This document shows, in pieces, positions 1-8,442 of a DNA stretch of 64,000 bases. Within the stretch, counting starts at the first letter, position 1. Every line of letters starts with the position of its first letter. The DNA is from Buchananella felis (GTDB taxonomy: Bacteria > Actinomycetota > Actinomycetes > Actinomycetales > Actinomycetaceae). The stretch is taken from NCBI RefSeq assembly GCF_041380015.1, contig NZ_CP159978.1; one strand, 5' to 3'. The notes under the pieces are model-generated. The model saw only the letters and a list, made by a program, of their open reading frames with translations. It did not search any database and had not been told where the DNA came from. Position numbers and translations under genes: made by a program.

Positions 1-1
1 C

Positions 2-751
2 TACGACAGCCCCAAAAAACCAATCACCCCGGAAGCGAAAGCAGAACTACTCACCGGCAGCAACCGCGACATCACCTTCTCCCTCTGGCACAACCCCCTA
101 TTCGGAGAGGTCTACTTCTCCCTCCCACTCATCATGGACTGGGAAAACAGTCAGGTTCTCCCTGATCCAGCCGGGCTCTACTCCATTAGGACGTGTGTCT
201 GGTTAGACGCAGCCCTGGTCAAGAGCAGCCTGGCGCGCCTGGAGGAGTTCTTCGTCGCCATCTCCCAACACCTCCACGCCGAACTAGCCCTCGCAGAAGC
301 ACTAGCCGGTTGGCGCTCTCGGGCGGGCAAGGCTGAGTACGAGGAAGGCGGCGAAACACGGAACCGTGAGCACTCAAGCAGGGACAACATCTTTGGGCTT
401 CCCACCCGCCCGGTGTGGGCCATGTGGATGGGACAACGCTACGCGGACCTGACCTCCCCCTGGCTGCACACCAACCTCCCGACCACCTGGGACGTGACCA
501 CCTACCCGGCCAGCCCGGCCATCCCCACCCCCGACTCCGGCCACGCCATCAAGGGACCAGACCCCAGCCCCTACACCGCCCCCGGGCTACTCATCAAGAC
601 CGCACCATTCCCCACCCGCAGCCAAGACCTCCCCCCGGCATGGTTCCCACCCGACTACCTGCCCGGCAAAACCTTCTTCGGCAAACTCAAACCAGCCAAA
701 CTACTCCCCCACGGCCCACGCGCATACGGCCCCGACCCCAAGCGCGCCTAA
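2..751 (+). CDS. Hypothetical protein, C-terminal part (5' end outside window)
   Basis: The reading frame is open from base 2 to the TAA at 749-751, giving at least 249 residues, so the true start lies left of the window. The internal ATG at 134 is unlikely to be the start, because the codons before it (YDSPKKPITPEAKAELL...) read as ordinary protein. The middle part (LDAALVKSSLARLEEFFVAISQHLHAELALAEAL) looks helical. The last 90 residues are rich in Pro and Tyr. There is no signal peptide or membrane segment in the visible part. I do not recognise the family. It converges on uppS. Its use of AAC, ACC, CTA and CCC codons looks different from the housekeeping genes beside it, which hints at an accessory gene. 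Confidence 0.6.
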   Translation, partial: YDSPKKPITPEAKAELLTGSNRDITFSLWHNPLFGEVYFSLPLIMDWENSQVLPDPAGLYSIRTCVWLDAALVKSSLARLEEFFVAISQHLHAELALAEALAGWRSRAGKAEYEEGGETRNREHSSRDNIFGLPTRPVWAMWMGQRYADLTSPWLHTNLPTTWDVTTYPASPAIPTPDSGHAIKGPDPSPYTAPGLLIKTAPFPTRSQDLPPAWFPPDYLPGKTFFGKLKPAKLLPHGPRAYGPDPKRA

Positions 752-816
752 CCAACCGGCACGCGGCGCATACCCGGGCAGCCGCGGCGCACCGCCGGTA
801 GATCGCCCGACCGCCG

Positions 817-1593
817 TCAGGAGCTGACGGAATCCACCGCGCCGCCAAAGCGCCGGTCGCGCCGCGCGTACAGCTCGATGGCGCGCCACAGGGCCCGACG
901 GTCGGCCTCCGGCCAGGGCTCGTCCGTGAAGACCAGTTCCGCGTATGCGGCCTGCCATAGCAGGAAGTTGGAGAGCCGGTGCTCCCCACCGGTGCGCCAC
1001 ACCATGTCCACGTCGGGCAGCTGCGGCTGGTACAGGTAGCGGGCCACCATTTCCTCGCTCACGCGCCGCCCAGAAATGCGGCCGGCGGCAACGTCGGCGG
1101 CGATCGCGGCAGCCGCATCGGCGATCTCCGCGCGGCCACCGTAGTTGATGCACATGGTCAGGGTGAGACGGTCGTTGTGCTTGGTCAGCTCGGCGGCCTC
1201 CTCCAGCTGCCGGATGACGCTGCCCCACAGGCGCGGGCGGCGTCCGGCCCACTGAATGCGCACCCCCCAGGAGTGCAGCATGTCCTGGTGTTTGCGCAGA
1301 ACCTCGCGGCTAAAGCCCAGAATGAAACTGACCTCCGCCGGGGAGCGCCGCCAGTTCTCCGTGGAAAAGGCGTAGGCGCTCAGGTGCTTAACCCCGATGT
1401 CCAGGGCCCCGGCCACCACGTCCAGCAGGGCCTCCTCCCCCTTGCGGTGGCCCTCGGTGCGGGGCAGGCCGCGCTCGTTGGCCCAACGGCCGTTACCGTC
1501 CATGACGATCGCGATGTGCCCGGGCACCAGCTGGGCGGGCAGCTGCGGCGGGGTAGCACCGCTCGCGTGGGGTGGGGGCGTTAGGAAACTCAC
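817..1593 (-). CDS. uppS: Isoprenyl transferase (undecaprenyl diphosphate synthase family)
   Basis: Cis-prenyltransferase that condenses isopentenyl diphosphate units onto an allylic diphosphate to make the long-chain lipid carrier for cell-wall synthesis. The 258-residue protein has the family signature near residue 30 (IVMDGNGRWANERGLPRTEGHRKG), whose Asp binds Mg2+ and diphosphate. It also has SAYAFSTENWRRSP and, near the C-terminus, DMVWRTGGEHRLSNFLLWQAAYAE. The last motif is normally RTSGE..RLSNFLLWQ, so this copy has Gly in place of Ser. The start is GTG, preceded by AGGAGG. It lies 34 bp after recO and is probably co-transcribed with it. Confidence 0.95.
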   Translation of the reverse strand: MSFLTPPPHASGATPPQLPAQLVPGHIAIVMDGNGRWANERGLPRTEGHRKGEEALLDVVAGALDIGVKHLSAYAFSTENWRRSPAEVSFILGFSREVLRKHQDMLHSWGVRIQWAGRRPRLWGSVIRQLEEAAELTKHNDRLTLTMCINYGGRAEIADAAAAIAADVAAGRISGRRVSEEMVARYLYQPQLPDVDMVWRTGGEHRLSNFLLWQAAYAELVFTDEPWPEADRRALWRAIELYARRDRRFGGAVDSVSS

Positions 1594-1627
1594 CGCTCCT
1601 CCTGCGTATTGTTTTGGCTCTGCATTT

Positions 1628-2362
1628 TCAGGCCCGCTCCAGCAGCGGCAGGGACTTCAGGCGCCGCTCCAGGTGCCACTGCGAATACCCACTCACCAGC
1701 TCGGAGGCCTCTACCCGCGCCCACGTCGGCGCTGCATGGGCACGGGGCCAGTCGCCGCTGAGTAGTGCCCCCAACAGGTGCAGGGCGGCGCCGGACGGAC
1801 ACTCCGCTGTCACCGGCGCGCACGCTTCGCACAGCACCCCACCGGCGGGGGCGTCGAAGGCGGCGTGCGGGCCGGGTGCGCCGCACGTGGCGCACTCGAA
1901 CAAGGAGGGGGCCCAGCCCGCCACCGCCAGAGCGCGCAGCAGGAAAGAATCCACCACCAGCCCGCTCGGATGCCGATTGGTGGCCAGGGAGGCCAGCGCC
2001 CCCACCACCAGCGCGTACTCCGTGGGTGCTTGTTCCAGGTCCTCGGTCAGCTGCGCGGCGGTCTCCACCACCACGGACGCGCACGTGTAGAGCGAGTAGT
2101 CCGCCATGATCGAGCGGCCGTAGGGCGCGATCGTCTCCACCTGTGTCAGCGTGTCCAGGCTGCGCCCTCGGTGCAGTTGGGCATCCACCACCCCGAACGG
2201 CTCCAGCCGCGCCCCGAAGCGCGACGAGGTCCGCCGCACCCCCTTCGCCACGGCCCTGATTTGTCCGTGGTGGCGCGAGAGCAGGGTGACGATCCGGTCG
2301 GCCTCCCCCAGCGGGTGGGTGCGCAAAACCACGCACTCGTCCCGGTAGAGCTTGGCAGTCAC
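1628..2362 (-). CDS. recO: DNA repair protein RecO
   Basis: RecO helps load RecA onto SSB-coated single-stranded DNA in the RecFOR pathway. I start it at GTG 2362 (V-TAKLYRDECVVLRTHPLGEADRIVTLLSR), giving 244 residues, because this is where RecO proteins normally begin. The frame is open further upstream to 2470, but that part would run through a hairpin and has no family similarity. An N-terminal OB fold is followed by a helical part and a Cys4 zinc-binding pattern (FECATCGAPG...GGVLCEACAP). The order leuA-recO-uppS, on the same strand, is common in actinobacteria. Confidence 0.9.
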   Translation of the reverse strand: MTAKLYRDECVVLRTHPLGEADRIVTLLSRHHGQIRAVAKGVRRTSSRFGARLEPFGVVDAQLHRGRSLDTLTQVETIAPYGRSIMADYSLYTCASVVVETAAQLTEDLEQAPTEYALVVGALASLATNRHPSGLVVDSFLLRALAVAGWAPSLFECATCGAPGPHAAFDAPAGGVLCEACAPVTAECPSGAALHLLGALLSGDWPRAHAAPTWARVEASELVSGYSQWHLERRLKSLPLLERA

Positions 2363-2420
2363 ACGCCAATTGTCGCACCCCCACCGGCTTGGGCGCGTTA
2401 GCCCCGGCCCTGTAATGGCC

Positions 2421-2464
2421 GACGCTCCACCGGCGTTACTTCTAATGCAGGCCGGCGGAGCGTC
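2421..2464 (-). terminator. Stem-loop after leuA
   Basis: GACGCTCCACCGGC pairs with GCCGGCGGAGCGTC (14 positions, one G-T type mismatch) around a 16-base loop. It sits between the leuA stop and the chosen recO start. There is no T-run after the stem, so it may only weaken read-through. Its right arm is part of a copy of the dispersed GTGGACGACG motif. Confidence 0.45.
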
Positions 2465-2482
2465 GTCCACCCAGATTGGCCG

Positions 2483-4237
2483 CTAGCGCAGGGCGCGGTT
2501 GGCGGCAGAGATCATCGCCTGGAAGGAGGCGGCGACGATGGAGGTGTCGATCCCCACCCCCCACAGGACTTGGCCGTTGACCTCCGCCTCGATGTAGGCC
2601 GCTGCCTGGGCCTCGCGGCCGGAGCCGAGGGCGTGCTGGGCGAAGTCGCGCACCTTGATTTCCAGCCCCAGGGACTCCAGCGAGGTGACGAACGCGCCCA
2701 GCGGGCCGTTGCCCTCTCCCTCCAGCACCTTTGCCTCTCCGTCGAAGGTGATCTCGGTGGACACCTTGGTGTGGTCGTGGTCCAGCGAGGAGGAGTTGAT
2801 GGCGCCCAGGCGGAAGCGGCCCCACGGGGTGAGGTCGCTGGCGTAGTCGTAGGGCAGGTACTCGTCCACAAACAGGCGCCACAGGGTGGCGGCGTCGATC
2901 TCCCCACCGGTGGAGTCGGTGTGGCGCTGCACCAGGCGGGAGAACTCGATCTGCAGGCGGCGCGGCAGCTCCATGTGGTGCTCGGTGGACATCAGGTAGG
3001 CGATGCCGCCCTTGCCGGACTGGGAGTTGACGCGCACCACCGCAGCGTAGGAGCGGCCCACGTCGTGCGGGTCGATCGGCAGGTAGGGCAGCTCCCACGG
3101 CACCGCGTTCTCGTCACCGCCGGCGGCCTTGACCTTCTCCTGGCGGGCAAAGAAGCCCTTCTTGATGGCGTCCTGGTGGGAGCCGGAGAAGGAGGTGTAG
3201 ACCAGGTCTCCCACGTAGGGGTGACGCTCGGAGACGTCCATGCGGGTGCAGTGCGCGGCCGTGCGGCGCACCGTGTCGATGTCCCGCAGGTCCAGCTGTG
3301 GGTCGATGCCCTGGGAGAACAGGTTGAGCGCCAGCGTCACCAGGTCCACGTTGCCGGTGCGCTCGCCCTGCCCAAACAGGCAGCCCTCCACGCGGTCGGC
3401 GCCCGCCAGCATGGCCAGCTCTGCGGAGGCCACGGCGGTGCCACGGTCGTTGTGCGGGTGGACGGAGATGCACACGTTCTCGCGGTGGGAGACGTTGCGG
3501 GAGAACCACTCGATCTGGTCGGCGTACACGTTGGGAGTGGCGCGCTCCACGGTGGAGGGCAGGTTCAGGATGATTTCCCGCTCCGGCCCGGGCTCCCACA
3601 CGCTGATGACGTTCTCGCACACCTCCAGGGCGAACTCGCGCTCGGTGTCCACGAAGATTTCCGGGGAGTACTCCAGCCCGAACACGGTCTCGTCACCCAG
3701 CACCTTCTCCGCCTGCGCCATGATCTCGCGGGTGCCGGCCATGGCCAGGTCCACGATCTGCGGCTTGCTCATGCGGAAAACCACGTCGCGGAACAGCGGG
3801 GCGGTGGCGTTGTAGAGATGCACGGTGGCGCGCGGCAGGCCCTCCAGTGCGTCGATCGTGCGGTGGATCAGGTCGGTGCGGGACTGGGTGAGGACGGAGA
3901 CGGTGACGTCCTGCGGCACCGCGTCGTCCATCACCAGCGAGCGCACAAAGTCGAAGTCGGTCTGCGAGGCGGCGGGGAAACCGATCTCGATCTCCTTAAA
4001 GCCCAGCTTGACCAGCAGCTCGAACAGCTCGCGCTTGCGCTTGGGATCCATCGGCTCCATCAGCGACTGGTTGCCGTCGCGCAGGTCGGTGGACAGCCAG
4101 CGCGGCGCCGCCGTGATGCGACGCTGCGGCCACTGACGATCCGGCAGCTCCACCGGGTTGACGTCCAGGAAGGGCCGGTACTTCACGTACGGCATCGCGG
4201 AGGGCTGTTGGGGGGCGGGGCGGGCTGACGTCTTCAT
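2483..4237 (-). CDS. leuA: 2-isopropylmalate synthase
   Basis: First committed step of leucine synthesis: acetyl-CoA plus 2-oxoisovalerate gives 2-isopropylmalate. The 584-residue length fits the long (LeuA2-type) form of actinobacteria. The catalytic TIM barrel starts near residue 45 (STDLRDGNQSLMEPM; the Asp binds the divalent metal) and includes SVHPHNDRGTAVA, whose two His are also metal ligands, and GCLFGQGERTGNVDLV. The C-terminal regulatory (leucine-sensing) domain covers roughly residues 440-580. The start is ATG 4237 with AAGGA just before it. A leader peptide with three leucine codons lies upstream at 4306-4350, so attenuation control is likely. Confidence 0.97.
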   Translation of the reverse strand: MKTSARPAPQQPSAMPYVKYRPFLDVNPVELPDRQWPQRRITAAPRWLSTDLRDGNQSLMEPMDPKRKRELFELLVKLGFKEIEIGFPAASQTDFDFVRSLVMDDAVPQDVTVSVLTQSRTDLIHRTIDALEGLPRATVHLYNATAPLFRDVVFRMSKPQIVDLAMAGTREIMAQAEKVLGDETVFGLEYSPEIFVDTEREFALEVCENVISVWEPGPEREIILNLPSTVERATPNVYADQIEWFSRNVSHRENVCISVHPHNDRGTAVASAELAMLAGADRVEGCLFGQGERTGNVDLVTLALNLFSQGIDPQLDLRDIDTVRRTAAHCTRMDVSERHPYVGDLVYTSFSGSHQDAIKKGFFARQEKVKAAGGDENAVPWELPYLPIDPHDVGRSYAAVVRVNSQSGKGGIAYLMSTEHHMELPRRLQIEFSRLVQRHTDSTGGEIDAATLWRLFVDEYLPYDYASDLTPWGRFRLGAINSSSLDHDHTKVSTEITFDGEAKVLEGEGNGPLGAFVTSLESLGLEIKVRDFAQHALGSGREAQAAAYIEAEVNGQVLWGVGIDTSIVAASFQAMISAANRALR

Positions 4238-4264
4238 CGCAAAATCCTTCGGCGGTTAAGTCGG

Positions 4265-4321
4265 GTTCGGGTGCACTAAGTAGCCCGCGCCGAGGAGCCC
4301 GAACTTTAGGCCCCGGCGCGG
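4265..4321 (-). promoter_or_regulatory. Candidate leucine attenuator: two mutually exclusive stems
   Basis: Two stems overlap so that only one can form. Stem A pairs 4314-4321 with 4285-4292 (8 GC pairs, CCGCGCCG/CGGCGCGG) and its 5' arm lies inside the last leader codons. Stem B pairs 4298-4304 with 4265-4271 (GTTCGGG/CCCGAAC). A ribosome held at the three Leu codons (4327-4335) would cover the 5' arm of stem A and favour B. Neither stem is followed by a T-run, so control could act on translation or through Rho. The pairing is visible; the mechanism is inferred. Confidence 0.6.
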
Positions 4322-4350
4322 CAGCTAAGCAGCAGGCCGAAGACGATCAC
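4306..4350 (-). CDS. leu operon leader peptide (14 aa)
   Basis: A short frame starts with GTG at 4350 and ends with TAA at 4306-4308. It codes for MIVFGLLLSCRAGA, with three consecutive leucine codons (CTG CTG CTT). It lies 68 bp upstream of the leuA ATG, and its end overlaps the 5' arm of one of two competing hairpins. This is the layout of leucine attenuation leaders. Length, position and the Leu run are direct observations; expression is inferred. Confidence 0.7.
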   Translation of the reverse strand: MIVFGLLLSCRAGA

Positions 4351-4412
4351 GTTTCGCAGTTTACAACCCGCCCCCTGGGGCGTCCGGGCCTTCCGCAGTT
4401 CGGACAGGGGCG

Positions 4413-5357
4413 TTAGAAGCCCAGGCGTCCCAACTGCTTGGGGTCGCGCTGCCAGTCCTTGGCGGTGCGCACGTGCAGGTCTAGGAACACCCGCCGTCCC
4501 AGCAGCGCCTCGATTTCGGCGCGCGCGGCCGCACCGACCTCGCGCAAGCGGGAACCGCCCTTGCCGATCACGATCGCCTTCTGGGAGTCGCGCTCCACGT
4601 GCACCGAGCAGTGGATCGCCAGGGCGCCGGGGCTGCCGTCCGCCCGCGGTTCTCGCTCGATCATCTCTTCGACGGTCACTGCCAGGGAGTGGGGTAGCTC
4701 GTCGCGCACCCCCTCCAGGGCGGCCTCGCGCACCAGCTCCGCGATGCGCTTCTCATCCCGCTCGTCCGTGATCTCGCCCTCGGGGTAGAGCGGCGGGCCC
4801 AGCGGCACCAGACGGGCCAGCAGGTCCGCCAGGTCGTCCACCTGGCGCCCGGCCACCGCAGAGACCGGGATGATCTCGTCAAAGATTCCCAGCTCCTGCA
4901 CGGCCAAAAGCTGGGCCACCAGCGCCTCGCGGCTGACCAGCTCGCTCTTGGTCACCACCGCCACCTTCTTGGCGCGCAGCTGCTCCACCTCGCCGGCAAT
5001 GAACCGGTCGCCCGGGCCGATCTTCTCGTTTGCGGGGATGCACATGACCACCACGTCCACCTCCGCCATGGTCTCCCGCACCAGCGAGTTCAGGCGCTTG
5101 CCGAGCAGGTTGCGGGGGCGGTGCAGGCCGGGGGTGTCCACCAGCACCAGCTGGGCGTCGTCGCGGTGCACGATCCCGCGGATCGTGTGGCGGGTGGTCT
5201 GGGGGCGCATGGAGGTGATGGCCACCTTCTCCCCCACCAGGGCGTTAGTGAGCGTGGACTTGCCCGCGTTGGGGCGCCCCACCAGGGACACGAAACCGGA
5301 GCGGTAGTCGTCCGGTAGGGCCTCCAGGCGTGCCCGGGCGTGCTCGAAGTCGGCCAT
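4413..5357 (-). CDS. era: GTPase Era
   Basis: Ribosome-assembly GTPase that binds 16S rRNA in the small subunit. The chosen start (ATG 5357, MADFEHARARLEALPDDYRSGFVSLVG) has AAGGTGAG in front and gives 314 residues, normal for Era. Visible motifs are G1 GRPNAGKS, the switch I region TSMRPQTTRHTI, G3 DTPGLH, and a G4 that reads TKSE instead of NKxD. The C-terminal KH domain contains the GKGGSRLREVG loop. An in-frame ATG at 5390 would bring the start to within 4 bp of the corC stop. It is last in the phoH-ybeY-corC-era run. Confidence 0.96.
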   Translation of the reverse strand: MADFEHARARLEALPDDYRSGFVSLVGRPNAGKSTLTNALVGEKVAITSMRPQTTRHTIRGIVHRDDAQLVLVDTPGLHRPRNLLGKRLNSLVRETMAEVDVVVMCIPANEKIGPGDRFIAGEVEQLRAKKVAVVTKSELVSREALVAQLLAVQELGIFDEIIPVSAVAGRQVDDLADLLARLVPLGPPLYPEGEITDERDEKRIAELVREAALEGVRDELPHSLAVTVEEMIEREPRADGSPGALAIHCSVHVERDSQKAIVIGKGGSRLREVGAAARAEIEALLGRRVFLDLHVRTAKDWQRDPKQLGRLGF

Positions 5358-5394
5358 GCCCTCACCTTCGAAGGCGTTGGGCCCGTTCATCAGG

Positions 5395-6678
5395 TCAGCG
5401 TCGCTCGGGAACTGCATCCTCTTCCTCCTCCGCTTTGCTCGCCAGCAGGGAGAGCAGTTGGTGGCGCCGCCCGCCAATGCGCTCGGCTTCCAAGTGAATA
5501 CCAAGAATATCGGCGCTAGCGCCCGGGAGGGCAATCCGTCCCAGCGCCTTGGTGAGCAGGCCACCGGCCGTCTCCACGTCGTCGTCGTCGATGTCCAGGC
5601 CGAACAGCTCGCCCAGTTCGGCGATGGGCAGGCGGGCCGGCACGCGCCAGCGGCCCTCGCCCAGCTCCTCCACCTCGGGCTCGGCGCGGTCGTGCTCGTC
5701 GGTCATCTCTCCGACCAGCTCCTCCAGCAGGTCCTCGATGGTGACCAGGCCGGCCACGCCGCCGTACTCGTCCACCAGTACCGCGATGTGGTTGGAGGCG
5801 GCCTGCATCTGGCGCAGCAGGTTGTCGGCCCGCACGAACTCGGGCACAAAGAGCGGCTCGCGCGCCAGCTCCTCCACGCTCTCCTCCTGCGCGCCGGCGT
5901 GGTAGTGCAGGTGCTGCACCACGTCCTTGAAGTAGAGGATGCCAACGATGTCGTCGCCCTCGTCCAGCACGGGCACGCGGGAGAACCCGGAGCGCACGAA
6001 CAGGTTCATGGCCTTGCGCAGGGGGGCGTCCTGTGGGATGGTCACCAGGTCCGGGCGCGGCACCATGATCTCGTGGGCCAGGGTCTGGCCCAGCTCGAAG
6101 ACGCTGCGCAGCATCTCGCGGTCCTCGTCCTCGAAGCCCTCGGTCTCGCCCACGCGGTCCACCAGGTCGCGCAGGTCGTCGGCCATCTCCTCGCGGGCCT
6201 CCGCCTCCGTGGTGGTGGGCGGGTTGATGTGCTCCAGCCCCTGCGTGGCGCGGGAGAGCCACCCGGCCACGGCGGCCGGACCCGCGATCAGTGGCCCCAG
6301 CTTTCGCGCCACGTTCACTGGGGAGTTCTTGCCCCACCGGGAGGGACCCACCCCGGCCACGAGCGCCACGATCACCAGGATCACCGCCAGGCTCACCAGC
6401 GCGGTGAGCCACCAGGTCCTCAGGAACGCCGCCAGCCCCAGGGTTAGGGCCACGGTCGCCACGGTCTCGCACAGGTACTGGGTGGCTGCGGCGCCGGACT
6501 GCGCTTGGGCGCGCCGCTCCACGAATCCCTCCAGGCGGTGCGCGCCGCGCAGGCCCGCGCTTTGGGCCTCTTCCACCTGGACGCGGGAGAGGCGCTCCAG
6601 GGCGGGGCGGATCGCGGAGTAGAGGGCGGAGAGCGCATACAGCACCCCGGCCACCACGAACAGCAGGGTGGGGTACAT
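5395..6678 (-). CDS. CNNM/CorC-type membrane protein with CBS pair (hemolysin C-like family)
   Basis: The N-terminal part holds membrane segments (YPTLLFVVAGVLYALSALYSAI near the start and TVALTLGLAAFLRTWWLTALVSLAVILVIVALVAG). Next comes a CBS-domain pair (VPRPDLVTIPQDAPLRKAMNLFVRSGFSRVPVLDEGDDIVGILYFKDVV, then NHIAVLVDEYGGVAGLVTIEDLLEELVGEM). A C-terminal CorC_HlyC domain ends the protein. The family is linked to divalent cation transport. I start it at ATG 6678 (427 residues) because GGAGGGG lies at ideal spacing; an upstream ATG at 6702 lacks this. It lies between ybeY and era, as in many actinobacteria. Confidence 0.93.
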   Translation of the reverse strand: MYPTLLFVVAGVLYALSALYSAIRPALERLSRVQVEEAQSAGLRGAHRLEGFVERRAQAQSGAAATQYLCETVATVALTLGLAAFLRTWWLTALVSLAVILVIVALVAGVGPSRWGKNSPVNVARKLGPLIAGPAAVAGWLSRATQGLEHINPPTTTEAEAREEMADDLRDLVDRVGETEGFEDEDREMLRSVFELGQTLAHEIMVPRPDLVTIPQDAPLRKAMNLFVRSGFSRVPVLDEGDDIVGILYFKDVVQHLHYHAGAQEESVEELAREPLFVPEFVRADNLLRQMQAASNHIAVLVDEYGGVAGLVTIEDLLEELVGEMTDEHDRAEPEVEELGEGRWRVPARLPIAELGELFGLDIDDDDVETAGGLLTKALGRIALPGASADILGIHLEAERIGGRRHQLLSLLASKAEEEEDAVPERR

Positions 6679-6709
6679 CAGCACCCCTCCTGCTTGGCGC
6701 ATTTGCCGC

Positions 6710-7168
6710 TCATCGGGCCCGCTGGGCTAGGAAGGTGAACAGCAGCTTGCGCTGCAGGTCGAACATGACCTTCTCCTCCTCCGGCTCGGCGTGGTCAAAG
6801 CCCAGCAGGTGCAGGATGCCGTGGGTGGTGAGCAGCAGCAGCTCCTCGATGGTGGAGTGCCCGGCGGCGGCGGCCTGTTCGCGCGCCACGTCGGGGCACA
6901 GCACGATGTCCCCCAGCATCCCGGGCGGCGTGGGGGCGCCCGGCTTGCCGGGGCGCAGCTCGTCCATCGGGAAGCTCATCACGTCGGTGGGGCCGGGCAG
7001 GTCCAGCCAGCGCTCGTGCAGCACCGCCATCGCGTCGGGGTCCACCAGCATGATGGACAGGTCCGCCAGCGGGGAGACGTGCATGGAATCCAGCACGTAC
7101 CGGGCCAGCTCGGCGAACTCGGCCGGGTCGATGGTGAAGGTGGTCTCGTTGTTTACCTCGATGCTCAC
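6710..7168 (-). CDS. ybeY: Endoribonuclease YbeY (rRNA maturation factor)
   Basis: Single-strand endoribonuclease that matures the 3' end of 16S rRNA. The 152-residue protein starts at GTG 7168 (SIEVNNETTFTIDPAEFAELARYVLDSM). This GTG overlaps the phoH stop as GTGA, a sign of translational coupling. The zinc-binding motif HGILHLLGFDH (three His) is complete. The PTDVMSFPMDE segment is typical of the family. A longer frame upstream only reads through the repetitive end of phoH in another frame. Confidence 0.96.
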   Translation of the reverse strand: MSIEVNNETTFTIDPAEFAELARYVLDSMHVSPLADLSIMLVDPDAMAVLHERWLDLPGPTDVMSFPMDELRPGKPGAPTPPGMLGDIVLCPDVAREQAAAAGHSTIEELLLLTTHGILHLLGFDHAEPEEEKVMFDLQRKLLFTFLAQRAR

Positions 7169-8442
7169 TGCGCCTCCGTTTCGCTGTCGTGTCGCCCGCC
7201 CGCGCTGCGCTCGCCGCGCTCTACACCCGCGCCATGCTCGCTGCCCTGGCCGCGCTCGCCGCGCTCTACGCCCGCGCTGCCCGCGCTGCGCTCGCCCTCG
7301 CGGCGGCTTGCCTCGCTGGCTTCCCGCCTGCGCGCCCGTTCGCCGGCCACGCGCGCCCGCTGCGCCTCGCGCCACCGCTCGTCGCGGCCACCGGCGGCGG
7401 CCTCTCTGGCGTCGTAGCGCTCGTAGGCGTCGATGATCTCCCCCACCAGGCGGTGGCGCACCACGTCGTTGGAGGTCAGGTTGCAAAAGGCGACGTCGTC
7501 TATCCCGGGCAGGATCTCTTGCACCACCTGCAGCCCGCTGCGCACTCCGCGCGGCAGGTCCACCTGGGAGACGTCGCCCGTGACCACCACGTGGGAGCCG
7601 AAGCCCAGGCGGGTGAGGAACATCTTCATCTGCGCGGGCGTGGTGTTTTGCGCCTCGTCGAGGATGATGAAGGCGTCGTTCAGGGTGCGGCCGCGCATGT
7701 AGGCCAGGGGCGCCACCTCAATGGTGCCGGCCGCCATGAGCTTGGGGATCTGCTGCGGGTCGATCATGTCGTGCAGCGCGTCGTAGAGCGGGCGCAGGTA
7801 GGGGTCGATCTTGTCGGTCAGCGAGCCGGGCAGGTAGCCCAGGTTTTCGCCGGCCTCCACGGCGGGTCGGGTGAGCACGATTCGCCGCACCATGCCGTTT
7901 TGTAGGGCGTGGACTGCCTTGGCCATCGCCAGGTAGGTCTTGCCGGTGCCGGCCGGCCCCACCCCAAAGACGATCGTGTTGGCGTCGATCGCGTCCACGT
8001 ACGCCTTCTGCCCCAGCGTCTTGGGGCGGATGGTCTTGCCCCGGTTGGAGACGATGTCCGTGCCGAGCACCGAGGAGGAGCGGTCTTCTGCGTGGCTGGT
8101 GAGGATGGAGGCGGCGCGCGCCACAGCATCCGGGGTCAGGCTCTTGCCGTCGCGGGCCAGCGCGATCAGTTCACCGGCCAGGTTGGCGGCCAGTTCCACC
8201 TGGGAGGCGGCGCCGGTGAAGGTGATTTCCGCGCCGCGCGAGTGGACCTGTAGGTGTTTGAAGCCGTCGGCCAGGGCGCGCAGTACCTCGTCGCGCGTGC
8301 CGAGCACCAGCAGCGGGTCCACCTCCGGCGGGATCGTTACGGTGCGGCTGGTCTGCGCCCGCTCCTGTGGCGCCGGGGCAAGCTGTGCCGGGCCGGGGAT
8401 GGCGCTGCCGAGGGCGGCGGCCGGGTTCATCGCCTTACGCAT
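7165..8442 (-). CDS. phoH: PhoH-like ATPase with low-complexity tail
   Basis: PhoH-family cytosolic P-loop ATPase; its genomic partner YbeY follows with a 4-bp overlap. An N-terminal KH-like part (residues 25-110) precedes the ATPase core, with Walker A GVGPAGTGKTYLAMAKAVHAL and Walker B DAFIILDEAQNTTPAQMKMFLTRLG. I start it at ATG 8442 (425 residues). The last 70 residues are an Arg/Glu/Gly-rich tail with AGVERGERSAG-type repeats, coded by GC-rich DNA with internal duplications. The core reaches EIIDAYERYD before the tail starts, so the tail looks added to a normal-length protein. Confidence 0.94.
   Translation of the reverse strand: MRKAMNPAAALGSAIPGPAQLAPAPQERAQTSRTVTIPPEVDPLLVLGTRDEVLRALADGFKHLQVHSRGAEITFTGAASQVELAANLAGELIALARDGKSLTPDAVARAASILTSHAEDRSSSVLGTDIVSNRGKTIRPKTLGQKAYVDAIDANTIVFGVGPAGTGKTYLAMAKAVHALQNGMVRRIVLTRPAVEAGENLGYLPGSLTDKIDPYLRPLYDALHDMIDPQQIPKLMAAGTIEVAPLAYMRGRTLNDAFIILDEAQNTTPAQMKMFLTRLGFGSHVVVTGDVSQVDLPRGVRSGLQVVQEILPGIDDVAFCNLTSNDVVRHRLVGEIIDAYERYDAREAAAGGRDERWREAQRARVAGERARRREASEASRREGERSAGSAGVERGERGQGSEHGAGVERGERSAGGRHDSETEAQ

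Noticed and set aside
2363..2470. N-terminal extension of RecO to ATG 2470
   Set aside because: It runs through the hairpin after leuA, and RecO proteins start at the LYRDE region.
2570..4228. Rightward open frame of about 550 codons opposite leuA
   Set aside because: Same shadow effect; the leftward LeuA is unmistakable and the antisense product has no domain.
5358..5564. N-terminal extension of Era to 5564
   Set aside because: It overlaps corC in another frame, and the extra residues (Cys/Arg-rich) are unlike Era.
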